Shown here in pieces: positions 6,453-13,358 of a DNA stretch of 17,670 nt. The notes below the pieces were generated by a model. The model did no database searches and was not told the DNA's origin. It saw nothing but the letters and a program-made list of their open reading frames with translations. The position numbers and the translations under genes are program-made. Source of the stretch: JBAYJS01 sp041664985 (GTDB lineage Bacteria > Patescibacteriota > Patescibacteriia > Buchananbacterales > UBA6539); assembly GCA_041664985.1 (NCBI GenBank), contig JBAYJS010000021.1:1-17670 (forward strand), read 5' to 3'. The stretch's first letter is position 1. Each line of letters begins with the position of its first letter.

Positions 6453-7424
6453 ATGGATATTTTTTACCCCATCAAAATTTTAGCGGATTTTATCACTTAT
6501 TCTTTGCTTAAAATCAAAGCCGAAACGCTTTTGGCAGAAGCGGTTGATTATTTTATTTTTGACACCATTAAAATCCTGATTTTACTCGCAGTTATTATTT
6601 TTATTGTTTCTTTGGTTAGAACCTATCTGCCGCCGGAAAAAATAAGGCAATTTTTGATTAAAAAAAATCCTTATTTGGGCTATATACTGGCGGCACTTTT
6701 TGGCATCATCACGCCGTTTTGTTCTTGTTCGGCCATACCTTTATTTTTAGGTTTTGTTCAGGCCGGCGTACCTTTGGGCGTGACTTTTTCTTTTTTAGTC
6801 GCTTCGCCAATGATTAATGAAGTGGCACTGGTTTTACTTTTTGGTCTTTTTGGCCTAAAAATTGCCGCTTTGTACATTTTCAGTGGCCTAATAATTGCCA
6901 TAGTTTCTGGCATTATTATTGGCCGGCTCAAAGTAGAAAATTTAGTCGCTGATTTTGTTTGGCAAAATCAAATAAAAAATATTAACTTGGGCAACGAAAA
7001 AATGTTGTTTAAGGATCGGATTACTTATGCCAAAAGCTATACCTGGGATATTATTAAAAAAGTTTGGCCCTACATCATTATCGGTGTCGGTGTCGGCGCT
7101 TGGATTCACGGCTATGTTCCGGCTGACTTTTTAGCCAAATATGCCGGCGCTGACAAATGGTATGCTGTGCCGTTGGCCGTATTGATTGGCATTCCGCTTT
7201 ATTCAAATGCCGCTGGCGTTATTCCATTAGTTAGCGCTCTAACGGAAAAAGGAGTGGCCATCGGCACTTCTTTGGCTTTCATGATGGCAATAACCGCCTT
7301 ATCTTTGCCCGAATTTATGATTTTAAAAAAAGTCATGAAAACCAAATTAATTTTTATCTTCGCTGGAATAGTCGGACTAGGTATTATTTTTACCGGCTAT
7401 TTGTTTAATTTTATTTTAAAATAA
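6453..7424 (+). CDS. UPF0718/ArsP-type permease
   Basis: A 323-residue multi-pass membrane protein of the DUF318/UPF0718 permease family, which includes the organoarsenical exporter ArsP. The signature TPFCSCSAIPLFLGFVQAG (87-105) carries the Cys90/Cys92 pair, and SFLVASPMINEVALVL (113-128) follows. The second repeat holds IGIPLYSNAAGVIPLVSAL (245-263) and LSLPEFMILKKV (284-295). About eight membrane helices fall into two halves, with a central cytoplasmic loop (about 158-200). Length is normal for the family. It is translated one base after the Cys-tailed thioredoxin and four bases before mntP, so the three are almost certainly one operon. Arsenic, another soft metal(loid) or a thiol adduct are possible substrates; no arsR or other metalloregulator is nearby. 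Confidence 0.9.
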   Translation: MDIFYPIKILADFITYSLLKIKAETLLAEAVDYFIFDTIKILILLAVIIFIVSLVRTYLPPEKIRQFLIKKNPYLGYILAALFGIITPFCSCSAIPLFLGFVQAGVPLGVTFSFLVASPMINEVALVLLFGLFGLKIAALYIFSGLIIAIVSGIIIGRLKVENLVADFVWQNQIKNINLGNEKMLFKDRITYAKSYTWDIIKKVWPYIIIGVGVGAWIHGYVPADFLAKYAGADKWYAVPLAVLIGIPLYSNAAGVIPLVSALTEKGVAIGTSLAFMMAITALSLPEFMILKKVMKTKLIFIFAGIVGLGIIFTGYLFNFILK

Positions 7425-7428
7425 CTTA

Positions 7429-7980
7429 ATGAATACTTTAACGATTTTTTTAATCTCAGTTGGTTTGGCCATGGATGCGTTTGCGGTTGCCATTACCCAG
7501 GGTGCCAAATTCCACCAAAAATTAAATTTTGCGTTAAAAATTGCGATCTTCTTTGGCTTTTTCCAATTTATTATGCCAGTTTTGGGCTGGTTAGTTGGTA
7601 TTTGGTTTGAAAATATCATTAATGGCATTGATCACTGGCTTGCTTTTATTATTTTAGCGGTTTTAGGGGTAAAAATGATTATTGATGATTTTTCTGGCAC
7701 CAAACAAGACGATAACCAACGCTTTGACAATAAAATTTTAACCGCTTTGGCCATTGCCACCAGCATTGACGCTTTAATTGTCGGCGCCAGCTTTGCTTTT
7801 TTGAAATCACCAATTTTTTTGTTGGCAATTTCTGCCGGCGTGATTGCATTTATTTTTTCTTTAGTCGGCGCGCTTTTTGGCCAAGGCTTAAAATTTTTAG
7901 TGGGTGAAAAAATTAAAGCGCTGGGCGGAATAATTTTAATTATTATCGGTTTAAAAATTTTACTTGAACACTTGCTTTAA
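7429..7980 (+). CDS. mntP: MntP-type manganese efflux pump
   Basis: A 183-residue membrane protein of the MntP/YebN family (formerly DUF204), which exports Mn(II). Two homologous halves of three helices each carry the paired acidic motifs: GLAMDAFAVA with Asp16, and ATSIDALIVGASFA with Asp114. These match the essential aspartates of E. coli MntP. The half-repeats are joined by a charged loop (about 86-102, TKQDDNQRFDNK). It starts four bases after the permease stop and shares its transcript. No yybP-ykoY-like Mn riboswitch or MntR-like box is visible upstream. I see no clear terminator after it before the next promoter at 8018. Confidence 0.92.
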   Translation: MNTLTIFLISVGLAMDAFAVAITQGAKFHQKLNFALKIAIFFGFFQFIMPVLGWLVGIWFENIINGIDHWLAFIILAVLGVKMIIDDFSGTKQDDNQRFDNKILTALAIATSIDALIVGASFAFLKSPIFLLAISAGVIAFIFSLVGALFGQGLKFLVGEKIKALGGIILIIIGLKILLEHLL

Positions 7981-8017
7981 ACTTAAATAAAAACCAAGCC
8001 AAAGTTTTCAAATCCAA

Positions 8018-8046
8018 TTGTCTTTACTGCCAAAATTAGGTATAAT
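8018..8046 (+). promoter_or_regulatory. Promoter of the patatin gene, near-leaderless
   Basis: TTGTCT (8018-8023) and TATAAT (8041-8046) are 17 bases apart. The ATG at 8055 is 8 bases after the -10, so the transcript would begin at or within two bases of the start codon. Confidence 0.75.
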
Positions 8047-8054
8047 ATAGTTGT

Positions 8055-8888
8055 ATGGAAAACATTCAACGACCAAAAATTGGCTTAGCTTTAGGTAGCG
8101 GCGGTGCCAAAGGGTTGTCTCATATTGGCATAATTAAAGCTTTTGAAAAAAACAATATTCCGATTGATTTTATTGCCGGCTCCAGTATCGGCGCTTTAAT
8201 CGGTTCATTTTATGCGGCTCATAAAGACTCAGCTTTAATGGAAAAGACCGCTCTGGGAACTAATTGGAAAACCAGTTTTTATTTAATTGATCCGGCTTGG
8301 CCCCAAGGTTTTATCAAAGGCAAAAAAATCGAATCTTTGCTAAAAGATTGGCTAAAAAAAGTTGATTTTTCTAATTTACAAATACCTTTGACAGTCGTGG
8401 CAACTGATTTAATCACCGGCCAGGAAGTTGATTTATCAACTGGTGATATTATCACCGCCGTTCGAAGCAGCCTTTCGGTCCCGGCGATTTTTGAGCCGGT
8501 CAAATACCAAAATTATTTGCTTGCTGACGGTGGCCTATGTAATCCATTACCGTCTGAAGTAGTTAGAAAAATGGGCGCTGACATTGTGATTGGCGTAAAT
8601 TTAGACAGCGGCAATTTTGGGCTGGAACAAACGGAAATCTTTTCTGGCAGCGCCAAAATCAACTGGTCTAAAATTTCCATCAGATCCTTAAATATTTTAC
8701 GCCACTACTTGGCTAAAAATAGTTTTGATTTAGCCGATTTGATAATTGAGCCGGAAGTTGCTGAAATTGGTTTGATGGGCTGGAAAGAATTTTTTGACAC
8801 CAAACAAACCCAAAAACTGATTGATTCTGGTTTTAGCGCGGCTCAAGCGGCGATGCCAAAAATAAAAAAATTAATTGAACAAAAATAA
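8055..8888 (+). CDS. Patatin-like phospholipase (RssA/NTE family)
   Basis: A 277-residue cytoplasmic or membrane-associated serine hydrolase of the patatin family, which removes acyl chains from lipids. The oxyanion motif LGSGGAKGLSHIG is at 13-25, the nucleophile elbow GSSIG at 42-46 (Ser44), and the catalytic Asp158 is in ADGGLCNPLP. These form the complete Ser-Asp dyad, so an active enzyme is expected. GADIVIGVNLDSG (174-186) is also typical of RssA-like members. There is no signal peptide or membrane segment. It is followed after 20 bases by a membrane PH-domain gene, probably co-transcribed. The substrate is unknown; membrane phospholipid turnover is the usual inference. Confidence 0.92.
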   Translation: MENIQRPKIGLALGSGGAKGLSHIGIIKAFEKNNIPIDFIAGSSIGALIGSFYAAHKDSALMEKTALGTNWKTSFYLIDPAWPQGFIKGKKIESLLKDWLKKVDFSNLQIPLTVVATDLITGQEVDLSTGDIITAVRSSLSVPAIFEPVKYQNYLLADGGLCNPLPSEVVRKMGADIVIGVNLDSGNFGLEQTEIFSGSAKINWSKISIRSLNILRHYLAKNSFDLADLIIEPEVAEIGLMGWKEFFDTKQTQKLIDSGFSAAQAAMPKIKKLIEQK

Positions 8889-8908
8889 AAAAATCATTTA
8901 TCAGTTTT

Positions 8909-9544
8909 ATGTCAAATAAATTTGTCTATAAAAATTTAGCGCTTCAGCCTGGAGAAAAAATTGTAAAAATTGTCCGGCAGACAAATTTAAAACTTTATCG
9001 TCAGCTAATTTTGCCAATTGTCGTTATCGCTTTGGCTTTTTTCTTTTTATATCCGTTGTTTTTTTGGGGCAAAAAGGGGATTGCCATTTTTGTTTTGGCT
9101 CTCACTATCGGCTTAATTTTGGGTTTAAGAAATTTTTTGATTTGGTATCTTAAAATTTTTATTATCACCAATTTTCGAATAATTGATATCGATAAGCAAA
9201 ACCTGCTTAAAAAAACTGTTTCCGAGGTTGGTTTGGATAAAATTACCGACATTTTTTACCAAGCCAAGGGCGTTAGCCAAACTTTAACCCGCCAGGGTAA
9301 TTTAGAGATAATTTTACCGGATAAAAAAACCAAGCTTGAATTTCGCAATGTGGCTTTTCCCGAGCAGCTGCAAAGCCTGATTTTGCAGCTAAAAGCCGAT
9401 TTTCAGTCCGAAAGAATCAATTTAAGCCAGCTAAACAGCGAGGGAATTATGGATTTGTTGCGAAAAATCAAAAGAAAAATCGGCCGGGAACAACTTGAGG
9501 AGTTTTCAAACCGCATTTTGGCAGAAAAAATTGATGAACTCTAA
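8909..9544 (+). CDS. Membrane protein with bacterial PH domain
   Basis: A 211-residue protein of unknown role. Two adjacent membrane helices (about 33-52 and 57-76) form a hairpin. A bacterial pleckstrin-homology domain (about 80-160) follows, starting FIITNFRIIDIDKQNLLKKT and including VGLDKITDIFYQAKGV, typical of this fold. The last 50 residues are charged and helical (LRKIKRKIGREQLEEFSNRI). A helix hairpin plus PH domain is a common arrangement in Patescibacteria and Firmicutes membrane proteins without assigned function. It lies 20 bases downstream of the patatin-like gene. Its 3' end contains the -35 box of the next promoter (9531-9536). No Shine-Dalgarno is seen. Confidence 0.75.
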   Translation: MSNKFVYKNLALQPGEKIVKIVRQTNLKLYRQLILPIVVIALAFFFLYPLFFWGKKGIAIFVLALTIGLILGLRNFLIWYLKIFIITNFRIIDIDKQNLLKKTVSEVGLDKITDIFYQAKGVSQTLTRQGNLEIILPDKKTKLEFRNVAFPEQLQSLILQLKADFQSERINLSQLNSEGIMDLLRKIKRKIGREQLEEFSNRILAEKIDEL

Positions 9545-9559
9545 AAAAAGTGCTATAAT
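9531..9559 (+). promoter_or_regulatory. Promoter of the ftsB-like/foldase pair
   Basis: TTGATG (9531-9536), inside the end of the PH-domain gene, and TATAAT (9554-9559), preceded by TGC (an extended -10), are 17 bases apart. The predicted start is near 9566, with a leader of about 14 bases before ATG 9580. Confidence 0.75.
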
Positions 9560-9579
9560 TTAGATAGTTATAACAAACA

Positions 9580-9969
9580 ATGGAGTTGAGAAACGCACCG
9601 AAAAATAAAAAAAATCGGAAAATTTTATTTTTTCTCCTACTGGGAGCTGTGATTTTAGTTGTAATCTCAATTAATCTATTCAATACCTGGCAAAAAAATC
9701 AGCAAATTAACCAGGAGATTAACGGTTTAACCCAAGAAATCGAAAATTTGGAAAAAAGCAACCTGGAAGCAAAAAGATTGATTGAGTATTTTAATTCTGA
9801 TGCCTACATTGAAGAAAAAGCCCGCATTGATTTAGGTCTGCAAAAGGCCGGGGAAAAAGTTGTTGTTGTTCCCAATACCACCAGTAATGCAAAAAATAGT
9901 GAAAAATCAACTGAAAAACCCAAGGATTACTCAAATCCTCAAAAGTGGTGGCAATATTTTTTCAAATAA
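9580..9969 (+). CDS. DivIC/FtsB-like septum formation protein
   Basis: A 129-residue bitopic membrane protein of the FtsB/DivIC family (PF04977), part of the divisome core that activates septal wall synthesis. A basic cytoplasmic start (KNKKNRK) is followed by one membrane helix (about 15-34) and a coiled coil (36-70, with QEINGLTQEIENLEKSNLEA). The family end motif is YIEEKARIDLGLQKAGEKVV (76-95). A variable polar tail (98-129) ends in WWQYFFK. Length is typical. It lies nine bases before the parvulin foldase gene, and ftsE-ftsX follow 1.5 kb later, which supports a division role. FtsB cannot be told apart from FtsL or DivIC with certainty by sequence alone. Confidence 0.85.
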   Translation: MELRNAPKNKKNRKILFFLLLGAVILVVISINLFNTWQKNQQINQEINGLTQEIENLEKSNLEAKRLIEYFNSDAYIEEKARIDLGLQKAGEKVVVVPNTTSNAKNSEKSTEKPKDYSNPQKWWQYFFK

Positions 9970-9978
9970 TTTTTTAGT

Positions 9979-11133
9979 ATGGCTGATTTAAAAAAATCAT
10001 CAAATTTAGATGACCAAGAGGTGGAAAAACTTCGATCGGCGGTTTTAAAGTGGATTGAAGCTAAGCCGGAAGATCCGGCCGTGACCGCTAAACCCAAAAA
10101 AACTGCCACTCCCAAACCAACTGCACCAAAAATCAAGCCTCAACTGGAAAAATCAGTTCAATTGCCGTCGGTCAAATCCTCAATTAGGCCTGAAACAAAG
10201 ACTAGCCAGCCAAAACTTAAAGTGTCAAAAAAAATCAGTTGGTTCAAACTCACAATCAGTCTGATTGCCATTGCCATTTTAGCCTTGATAATCTTTGGCG
10301 CCGGAATTTATTATTTTAAATGGGATAATCCAGTGGTTTTATCAATAACAAAAATTATCCCTTACCCGGCCGTAATTTATAACAATCAAGTAACATCTTA
10401 TTACGACTGGGCCAGCCAAGTTAAATCATTGAGAAATTTTTATGACCGTCAAAAATCAATCACGCCAGAGCTTGATGTGCCCAACCTAAAAGATACCCAA
10501 AAACATGTTTTAGATCGAGTGATTGAAAAATTTTTACTTGAGACTGGCGCAAAAAATTACGGCATCAAAGTCACCGCCGATGAAATCAACCAAGAAACCG
10601 AGCAACTGGCCAAAGAAATTGGTTCCTGGGACGCTTTAAAAAATCAGTTGAATCAACTTTACGGCTGGGACGTTAATGAATTTCAAAAAGAAATTGTCCG
10701 GCCATTACTTTTGAAAAATAAACTGAAAAAGGCTTTAATTTTAGACGAACGTTTCAGCCAAAAAGAAATCCAAAAAGCCAACGAGGTTTTGGCTTTGGCT
10801 AAAACCGAAGGAAACGCTTTTGATCAATTGGCAATTCAATACAGCGAAGAAGCCACCGGACCTCAAGGCGGGGATTTGGGATTTTTATCACCCAACCAAT
10901 TAATGCCTGAATTCAAAGATGCAATTATCAATTTAGAACCCGGCCAAATCAGCGAAGTGATTAAAACCACTCTTGGCTATCATATCGTAAAAATTGAAGA
11001 AAAATTAATGGATGACAACAACGAAATAACCCAGATTAGAGTCAGACATATTTTAATAAAAGCTAGAGACTTAAACCAATATTTGACTGAGTTAAAGACC
11101 AAAAGTACTATTATTAAATTTGTTATTTTATAA
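9979..11133 (+). CDS. TM-anchored parvulin-type foldase (SurA/PrsA-like), unusual domain order
   Basis: A 384-residue protein for folding exported proteins. The cytoplasmic part (1-87) is Lys/Pro/Ala-rich and low in complexity. One membrane helix (about 88-112) follows. The extracytoplasmic part has a SurA-N-like chaperone region (about 130-255, with KHVLDRVIEKFLLETGAKNY) and a parvulin PPIase region (about 260-342). The latter includes FDQLAIQYSEEATGPQGGDL and TTLGYHIVKIE with His335. The first parvulin strand, normally HILV before the helices, is missing there. A matching strand RVRHILIK with His357 lies after the domain, suggesting circular permutation or a truncated second repeat. It follows the DivIC-like gene after nine bases. 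The downstream hairpin at 11131-11153 has its T run on the other strand, so it does not obviously terminate this gene. Confidence 0.85.
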   Translation: MADLKKSSNLDDQEVEKLRSAVLKWIEAKPEDPAVTAKPKKTATPKPTAPKIKPQLEKSVQLPSVKSSIRPETKTSQPKLKVSKKISWFKLTISLIAIAILALIIFGAGIYYFKWDNPVVLSITKIIPYPAVIYNNQVTSYYDWASQVKSLRNFYDRQKSITPELDVPNLKDTQKHVLDRVIEKFLLETGAKNYGIKVTADEINQETEQLAKEIGSWDALKNQLNQLYGWDVNEFQKEIVRPLLLKNKLKKALILDERFSQKEIQKANEVLALAKTEGNAFDQLAIQYSEEATGPQGGDLGFLSPNQLMPEFKDAIINLEPGQISEVIKTTLGYHIVKIEEKLMDDNNEITQIRVRHILIKARDLNQYLTELKTKSTIIKFVIL

Positions 11134-11153
11134 AAATCGGCCAAGTGAGCCGA
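11131..11153 (-). terminator. Terminator of the tRNA-Gly/tRNA-Thr unit
   Basis: On the minus strand TCGGC (11153-11149) pairs with GCCGA (11141-11137) over a 7-base loop, followed by TTTTTA (11136-11131). It sits about 30 bases past the 3' end of tRNA-Thr. Confidence 0.7.
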
Positions 11154-11184
11154 CTTATGATTGATTAAAATACCTTATTTTTTC

Positions 11185-11260
11185 TGGAGCCGATGACCGG
11201 ATTTGAACCGGTGACCTACGCGTTACGAGTGCGTTGCTCTACCAACTGAGCTACATCGGC
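11185..11260 (-). tRNA. tRNA-Thr(CGU), CCA encoded
   Basis: Read on the minus strand, the acceptor GCCGATG (11260-11254) pairs with CATCGGC. The D-arm is GCTC AGTTGGTA GAGC. The anticodon loop CTCGTAA has anticodon CGT. The T-arm is ACCGG TTCAAAT CCGGT. Discriminator T is followed by an encoded CCA (11187-11185). The pair closing the anticodon loop is A-C. It reads the minor Thr codon ACG. Confidence 0.96.
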
Positions 11261-11306
11261 TAAAAAAGAAATAGGGCATTTTCCTGGCCAGAAACTGATA
11301 CCGTCA

Positions 11307-11312
11307 ATATTA
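11307..11312 (-). promoter_or_regulatory. Possible extended -10 before tRNA-Thr
   Basis: TGGTAATAT on the minus strand resembles an extended -10 (TAATAT 11312-11307), about 46 bases upstream of tRNA-Thr. No good -35 is seen. tRNA-Thr may instead be read through from the tRNA-Gly promoter, as no terminator lies between the two. Confidence 0.3.
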
Positions 11313-11368
11313 CCACAAAAATTAAAGAAAAGCACATTGCCGGTTTAAAACAATCTTTCATTGCTTTA

Positions 11369-11440
11369 AGCGAGTGACCGGGATCGAACCGGCGATCTTC
11401 TGCTTGGGAAGCAGACGTTCTACCACTGAACTACACTCGC
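11369..11440 (-). tRNA. tRNA-Gly(CCC), CCA not encoded
   Basis: Read on the minus strand, GCGAGTG (11440-11434) pairs with CACTCGC (11376-11370). The D-arm is GTTC AGTGGTA GAAC. The anticodon stem is TCTGC/GCAGA with loop TTCCCAA, anticodon CCC. The T-arm is GCCGG TTCGATC CCGGT. Discriminator T11369 is followed by TAA, so CCA must be added after transcription. It reads the Gly codon GGG. Confidence 0.96.
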
Positions 11441-11490
11441 TTAAAATCATGAATCCCACTTCTGCTAAAGTTAATCAAGATTACTTAGAA

Positions 11491-11518
11491 AGTATAACAA
11501 ATTTTAAAAAATTGAAAA
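11491..11518 (-). promoter_or_regulatory. Promoter of the tRNA-Gly/tRNA-Thr unit
   Basis: On the minus strand TGTTATACT is an extended -10 (TATACT 11496-11491). TTTTCA (11518-11513) lies 16 bases upstream as a weak -35. The same GTATAAC core read on the plus strand gives TATAAC (11493-11498), a possible -10 for ftsE with a leader of about 30 bases. Confidence 0.5.
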
Positions 11519-11534
11519 GAGCCAAAAAAAATAA

Positions 11535-12215
11535 ATGATAATTTTTAAAAACGTATCAAAATTGTATCAGTCTGACGTTATTGCTCTAAAAAACGTCAAT
11601 CTTCATATTAAACCCAAAGAATTTATATCCATTGTCGGTCGCAGCGGTACCGGCAAAACCACTTTAGTCAAAACCTTAATTGCCGAAGAAATTCCGACTT
11701 CCGGTAAAGTGATTATTGGCGGTTGGGATATAACCAATATTAAGCCAGCCGAGGTGCCGGTTTTGCGCCGCCAAATCGGTGTGGTTTTTCAAGATTTCAA
11801 GCTGCTTGGGAAAAAAACCGTATTTGAAAATGTGGCGTTTGCCCTGGAAGTTTGTGGTACTGATCGCTCAAAAATTCTTGAAATTGTACCGCAAGTTTTA
11901 AAAATTGTCAGTTTGACCGGCAAAGAAGACCGCTATCCGATTCAGCTTTCCGGCGGCGAGCAGCAAAGAGTAGCCATTGCCCGGTCGCTAGTTCACCGGC
12001 CAAAAATTTTGATTGCCGACGAGCCGACCGGCAATCTGGATTCGTTCAACACTCAGGAAATTATGGAACTACTTTTAAAAATCAACGAATTTGGCACGAC
12101 CGTGGTTTTAGTAACCCATAATCGCGAGGTGGTTAACAGCATTAATAAACGAGTAATCACTTTGGATAATGGTACAGTGGTTTCAGATCAAAAAGTTGGT
12201 AAATATTTAATATAA
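11535..12215 (+). CDS. ftsE: Cell division ATP-binding protein FtsE
   Basis: A 226-residue ABC ATPase that, with FtsX, controls septal cell-wall hydrolases at the division site. Walker A is GRSGTGKTT (35-43), the Q-loop region VVFQDFKLL (83-91), the ABC signature LSGGEQQ (138-144) and Walker B ILIADEP (158-164), followed by GNLDS; the switch motif is LVTHN. All catalytic motifs are intact and length is typical. F/YQDFKLL and THNREVV are FtsE-like rather than LolD-like. ftsX starts two bases after its TAA. The start lies in an A-rich stretch with no clear Shine-Dalgarno. Confidence 0.95.
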   Translation: MIIFKNVSKLYQSDVIALKNVNLHIKPKEFISIVGRSGTGKTTLVKTLIAEEIPTSGKVIIGGWDITNIKPAEVPVLRRQIGVVFQDFKLLGKKTVFENVAFALEVCGTDRSKILEIVPQVLKIVSLTGKEDRYPIQLSGGEQQRVAIARSLVHRPKILIADEPTGNLDSFNTQEIMELLLKINEFGTTVVLVTHNREVVNSINKRVITLDNGTVVSDQKVGKYLI

Positions 12216-12217
12216 CT

Positions 12218-13135
12218 ATGTTTATAACTTCTCTTTATCGCATCACCATTTTTGCCTGGCAAAGTTTTTGGCGGAATTTTTGGCTTTCGCTGGTAACCAT
12301 TACAATAATTATTTTAACTTTTATTTCCGTTAATTTTTTAATTATTATCAATATCAGCACCGACGCTGCCATTAACATCGTTAAAGATAAAGTTGATGTC
12401 AGTGTCTATTTCAAACCGGAAGTTGCCGAACCGCAAGTTAATGAAGTAAAAACTTATCTGTCTTCTTTAACTCAAGTAAAAGAAATCGGCTACGTTTCTC
12501 AGCAGGAAGCTTTGGAAAACTTTCGACAAACCCATCGCAACGATTCTGACATTATTGAATCTTTGGCCGAACTGAAAGACAACCCAATCGGCGCTACGCT
12601 GCAAATTAAAGCAAAAAATATTGAGAGTTACCCTGAAATCATGCAAGTTCTTGATAACTCAAAGTATAACGATTTAATTTTAGATAAAAATTTTGAAGAT
12701 CACAAAGTCTATATTGAAAAAATTCAAAGTCTTTCAGCCAATATCCGAAAAGTTGGATTAATCCTTTCGGGTACATTTTTTCTAATTGCTCTGTTGATTG
12801 TCTTTAATACCATCAGAGTTGCCATTTACACTCACCGCCACGAGATTGGGGTTATGAAGCTGGTTGGCGCCACCAATTGGTTTATTCGAGCGCCATTTTT
12901 AGTTGAAGCGGTTTTTTACGGTATTATTGCCTGTGTCGCCAGTATTGTAATAGTTTATCCGATTTTAAATTTCATCCAGCCTTATTTGAATAATTTTTTC
13001 TTAAGCCAAGATTTCAACGTAATTAGCTATTTTAATCAAAACTTTTTTAAGATATTTGGTCTGGAATTGCTGGTCGTTATTCTTTTAAATATCATCAGTA
13101 GCAGTATCGCCATTAGAAGATACTTGCGGGTTTAA
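12218..13135 (+). CDS. ftsX: Cell division protein FtsX
   Basis: A 305-residue membrane partner of FtsE. It has a short cytoplasmic start and TM1 (about 21-46). A large extracytoplasmic domain (about 47-180, with VSVYFKPEVAEPQVNEVKTY and the partner-binding region YVSQQEALENFRQTH) follows. Three more helices lie at about 181-205, 226-252 and 278-300. The FtsX/MacB-like motif THRHEIGVMKLVGATNWFIR sits between helices 2 and 3, where FtsE docks. The outer domain is the size usual for Gram-positive FtsX. It is translationally linked to ftsE by a two-base gap. The peptidoglycan hydrolase it would activate is not in this window. A weak hairpin at 13136-13158 may end the transcript. Confidence 0.95.
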   Translation: MFITSLYRITIFAWQSFWRNFWLSLVTITIIILTFISVNFLIIINISTDAAINIVKDKVDVSVYFKPEVAEPQVNEVKTYLSSLTQVKEIGYVSQQEALENFRQTHRNDSDIIESLAELKDNPIGATLQIKAKNIESYPEIMQVLDNSKYNDLILDKNFEDHKVYIEKIQSLSANIRKVGLILSGTFFLIALLIVFNTIRVAIYTHRHEIGVMKLVGATNWFIRAPFLVEAVFYGIIACVASIVIVYPILNFIQPYLNNFFLSQDFNVISYFNQNFFKIFGLELLVVILLNIISSSIAIRRYLRV

Positions 13136-13168
13136 AATTGCCAATCTTATTGACAATTAACGGTTTTT
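13136..13168 (+). terminator. Possible weak terminator after ftsX
   Basis: AATTG-C-CAAT (13136-13145) can pair with ATTG-A-CAATT (13149-13158), nine pairs with one mismatch and a 3-base loop. A run of five T (13164-13168) follows after five bases. The stem is AT-rich and the T run is displaced, so this is tentative. Confidence 0.3.
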
Positions 13169-13247
13169 CCTTTAAGGTATAGCATTGTAGCGAGCCGATT
13201 ATTTGTTCAGTTTTAATCAATCTAATTAGCCATTTTGTCTTCAGAAC

Positions 13248-13318
13248 TCGGGGATCGTCTAATGGTAGGACAGCGGCCTTTGAAGCCGTCAATCGGGGTT
13301 CGAACCCCTGTCCCCGAG
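13248..13318 (+). tRNA. tRNA-Gln(UUG), CCA not encoded
   Basis: The acceptor TCGGGGA (13248-13254) pairs with TCCCCGA (13311-13317). The D-arm is GTCT AATGGTA GGAC. The anticodon stem is GCGGC/GCCGT with loop CTTTGAA, anticodon TTG. The T-arm is CGGGG TTCGAAC CCCTG. Discriminator G13318 is followed by CTG rather than CCA. The D-arm resembles tRNA-Glu, as expected if Gln-tRNA is made through Glu-tRNA(Gln) amidation; that pathway is inference. No terminator separates it from yidC (ATG 13359). Confidence 0.95.
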
Positions 13319-13358
13319 CTGTGCAGATAAAATAATTAATTTTAAATGGACAAATATT

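Noticed and set aside
13150..13183. TTGACA (13150-13155) with TATAGC (13178-13183) as the tRNA-Gln promoter.
   Set aside because: The spacing is 22 bases and the -10 is weak; TTGACA also lies in a possible ftsX terminator hairpin.
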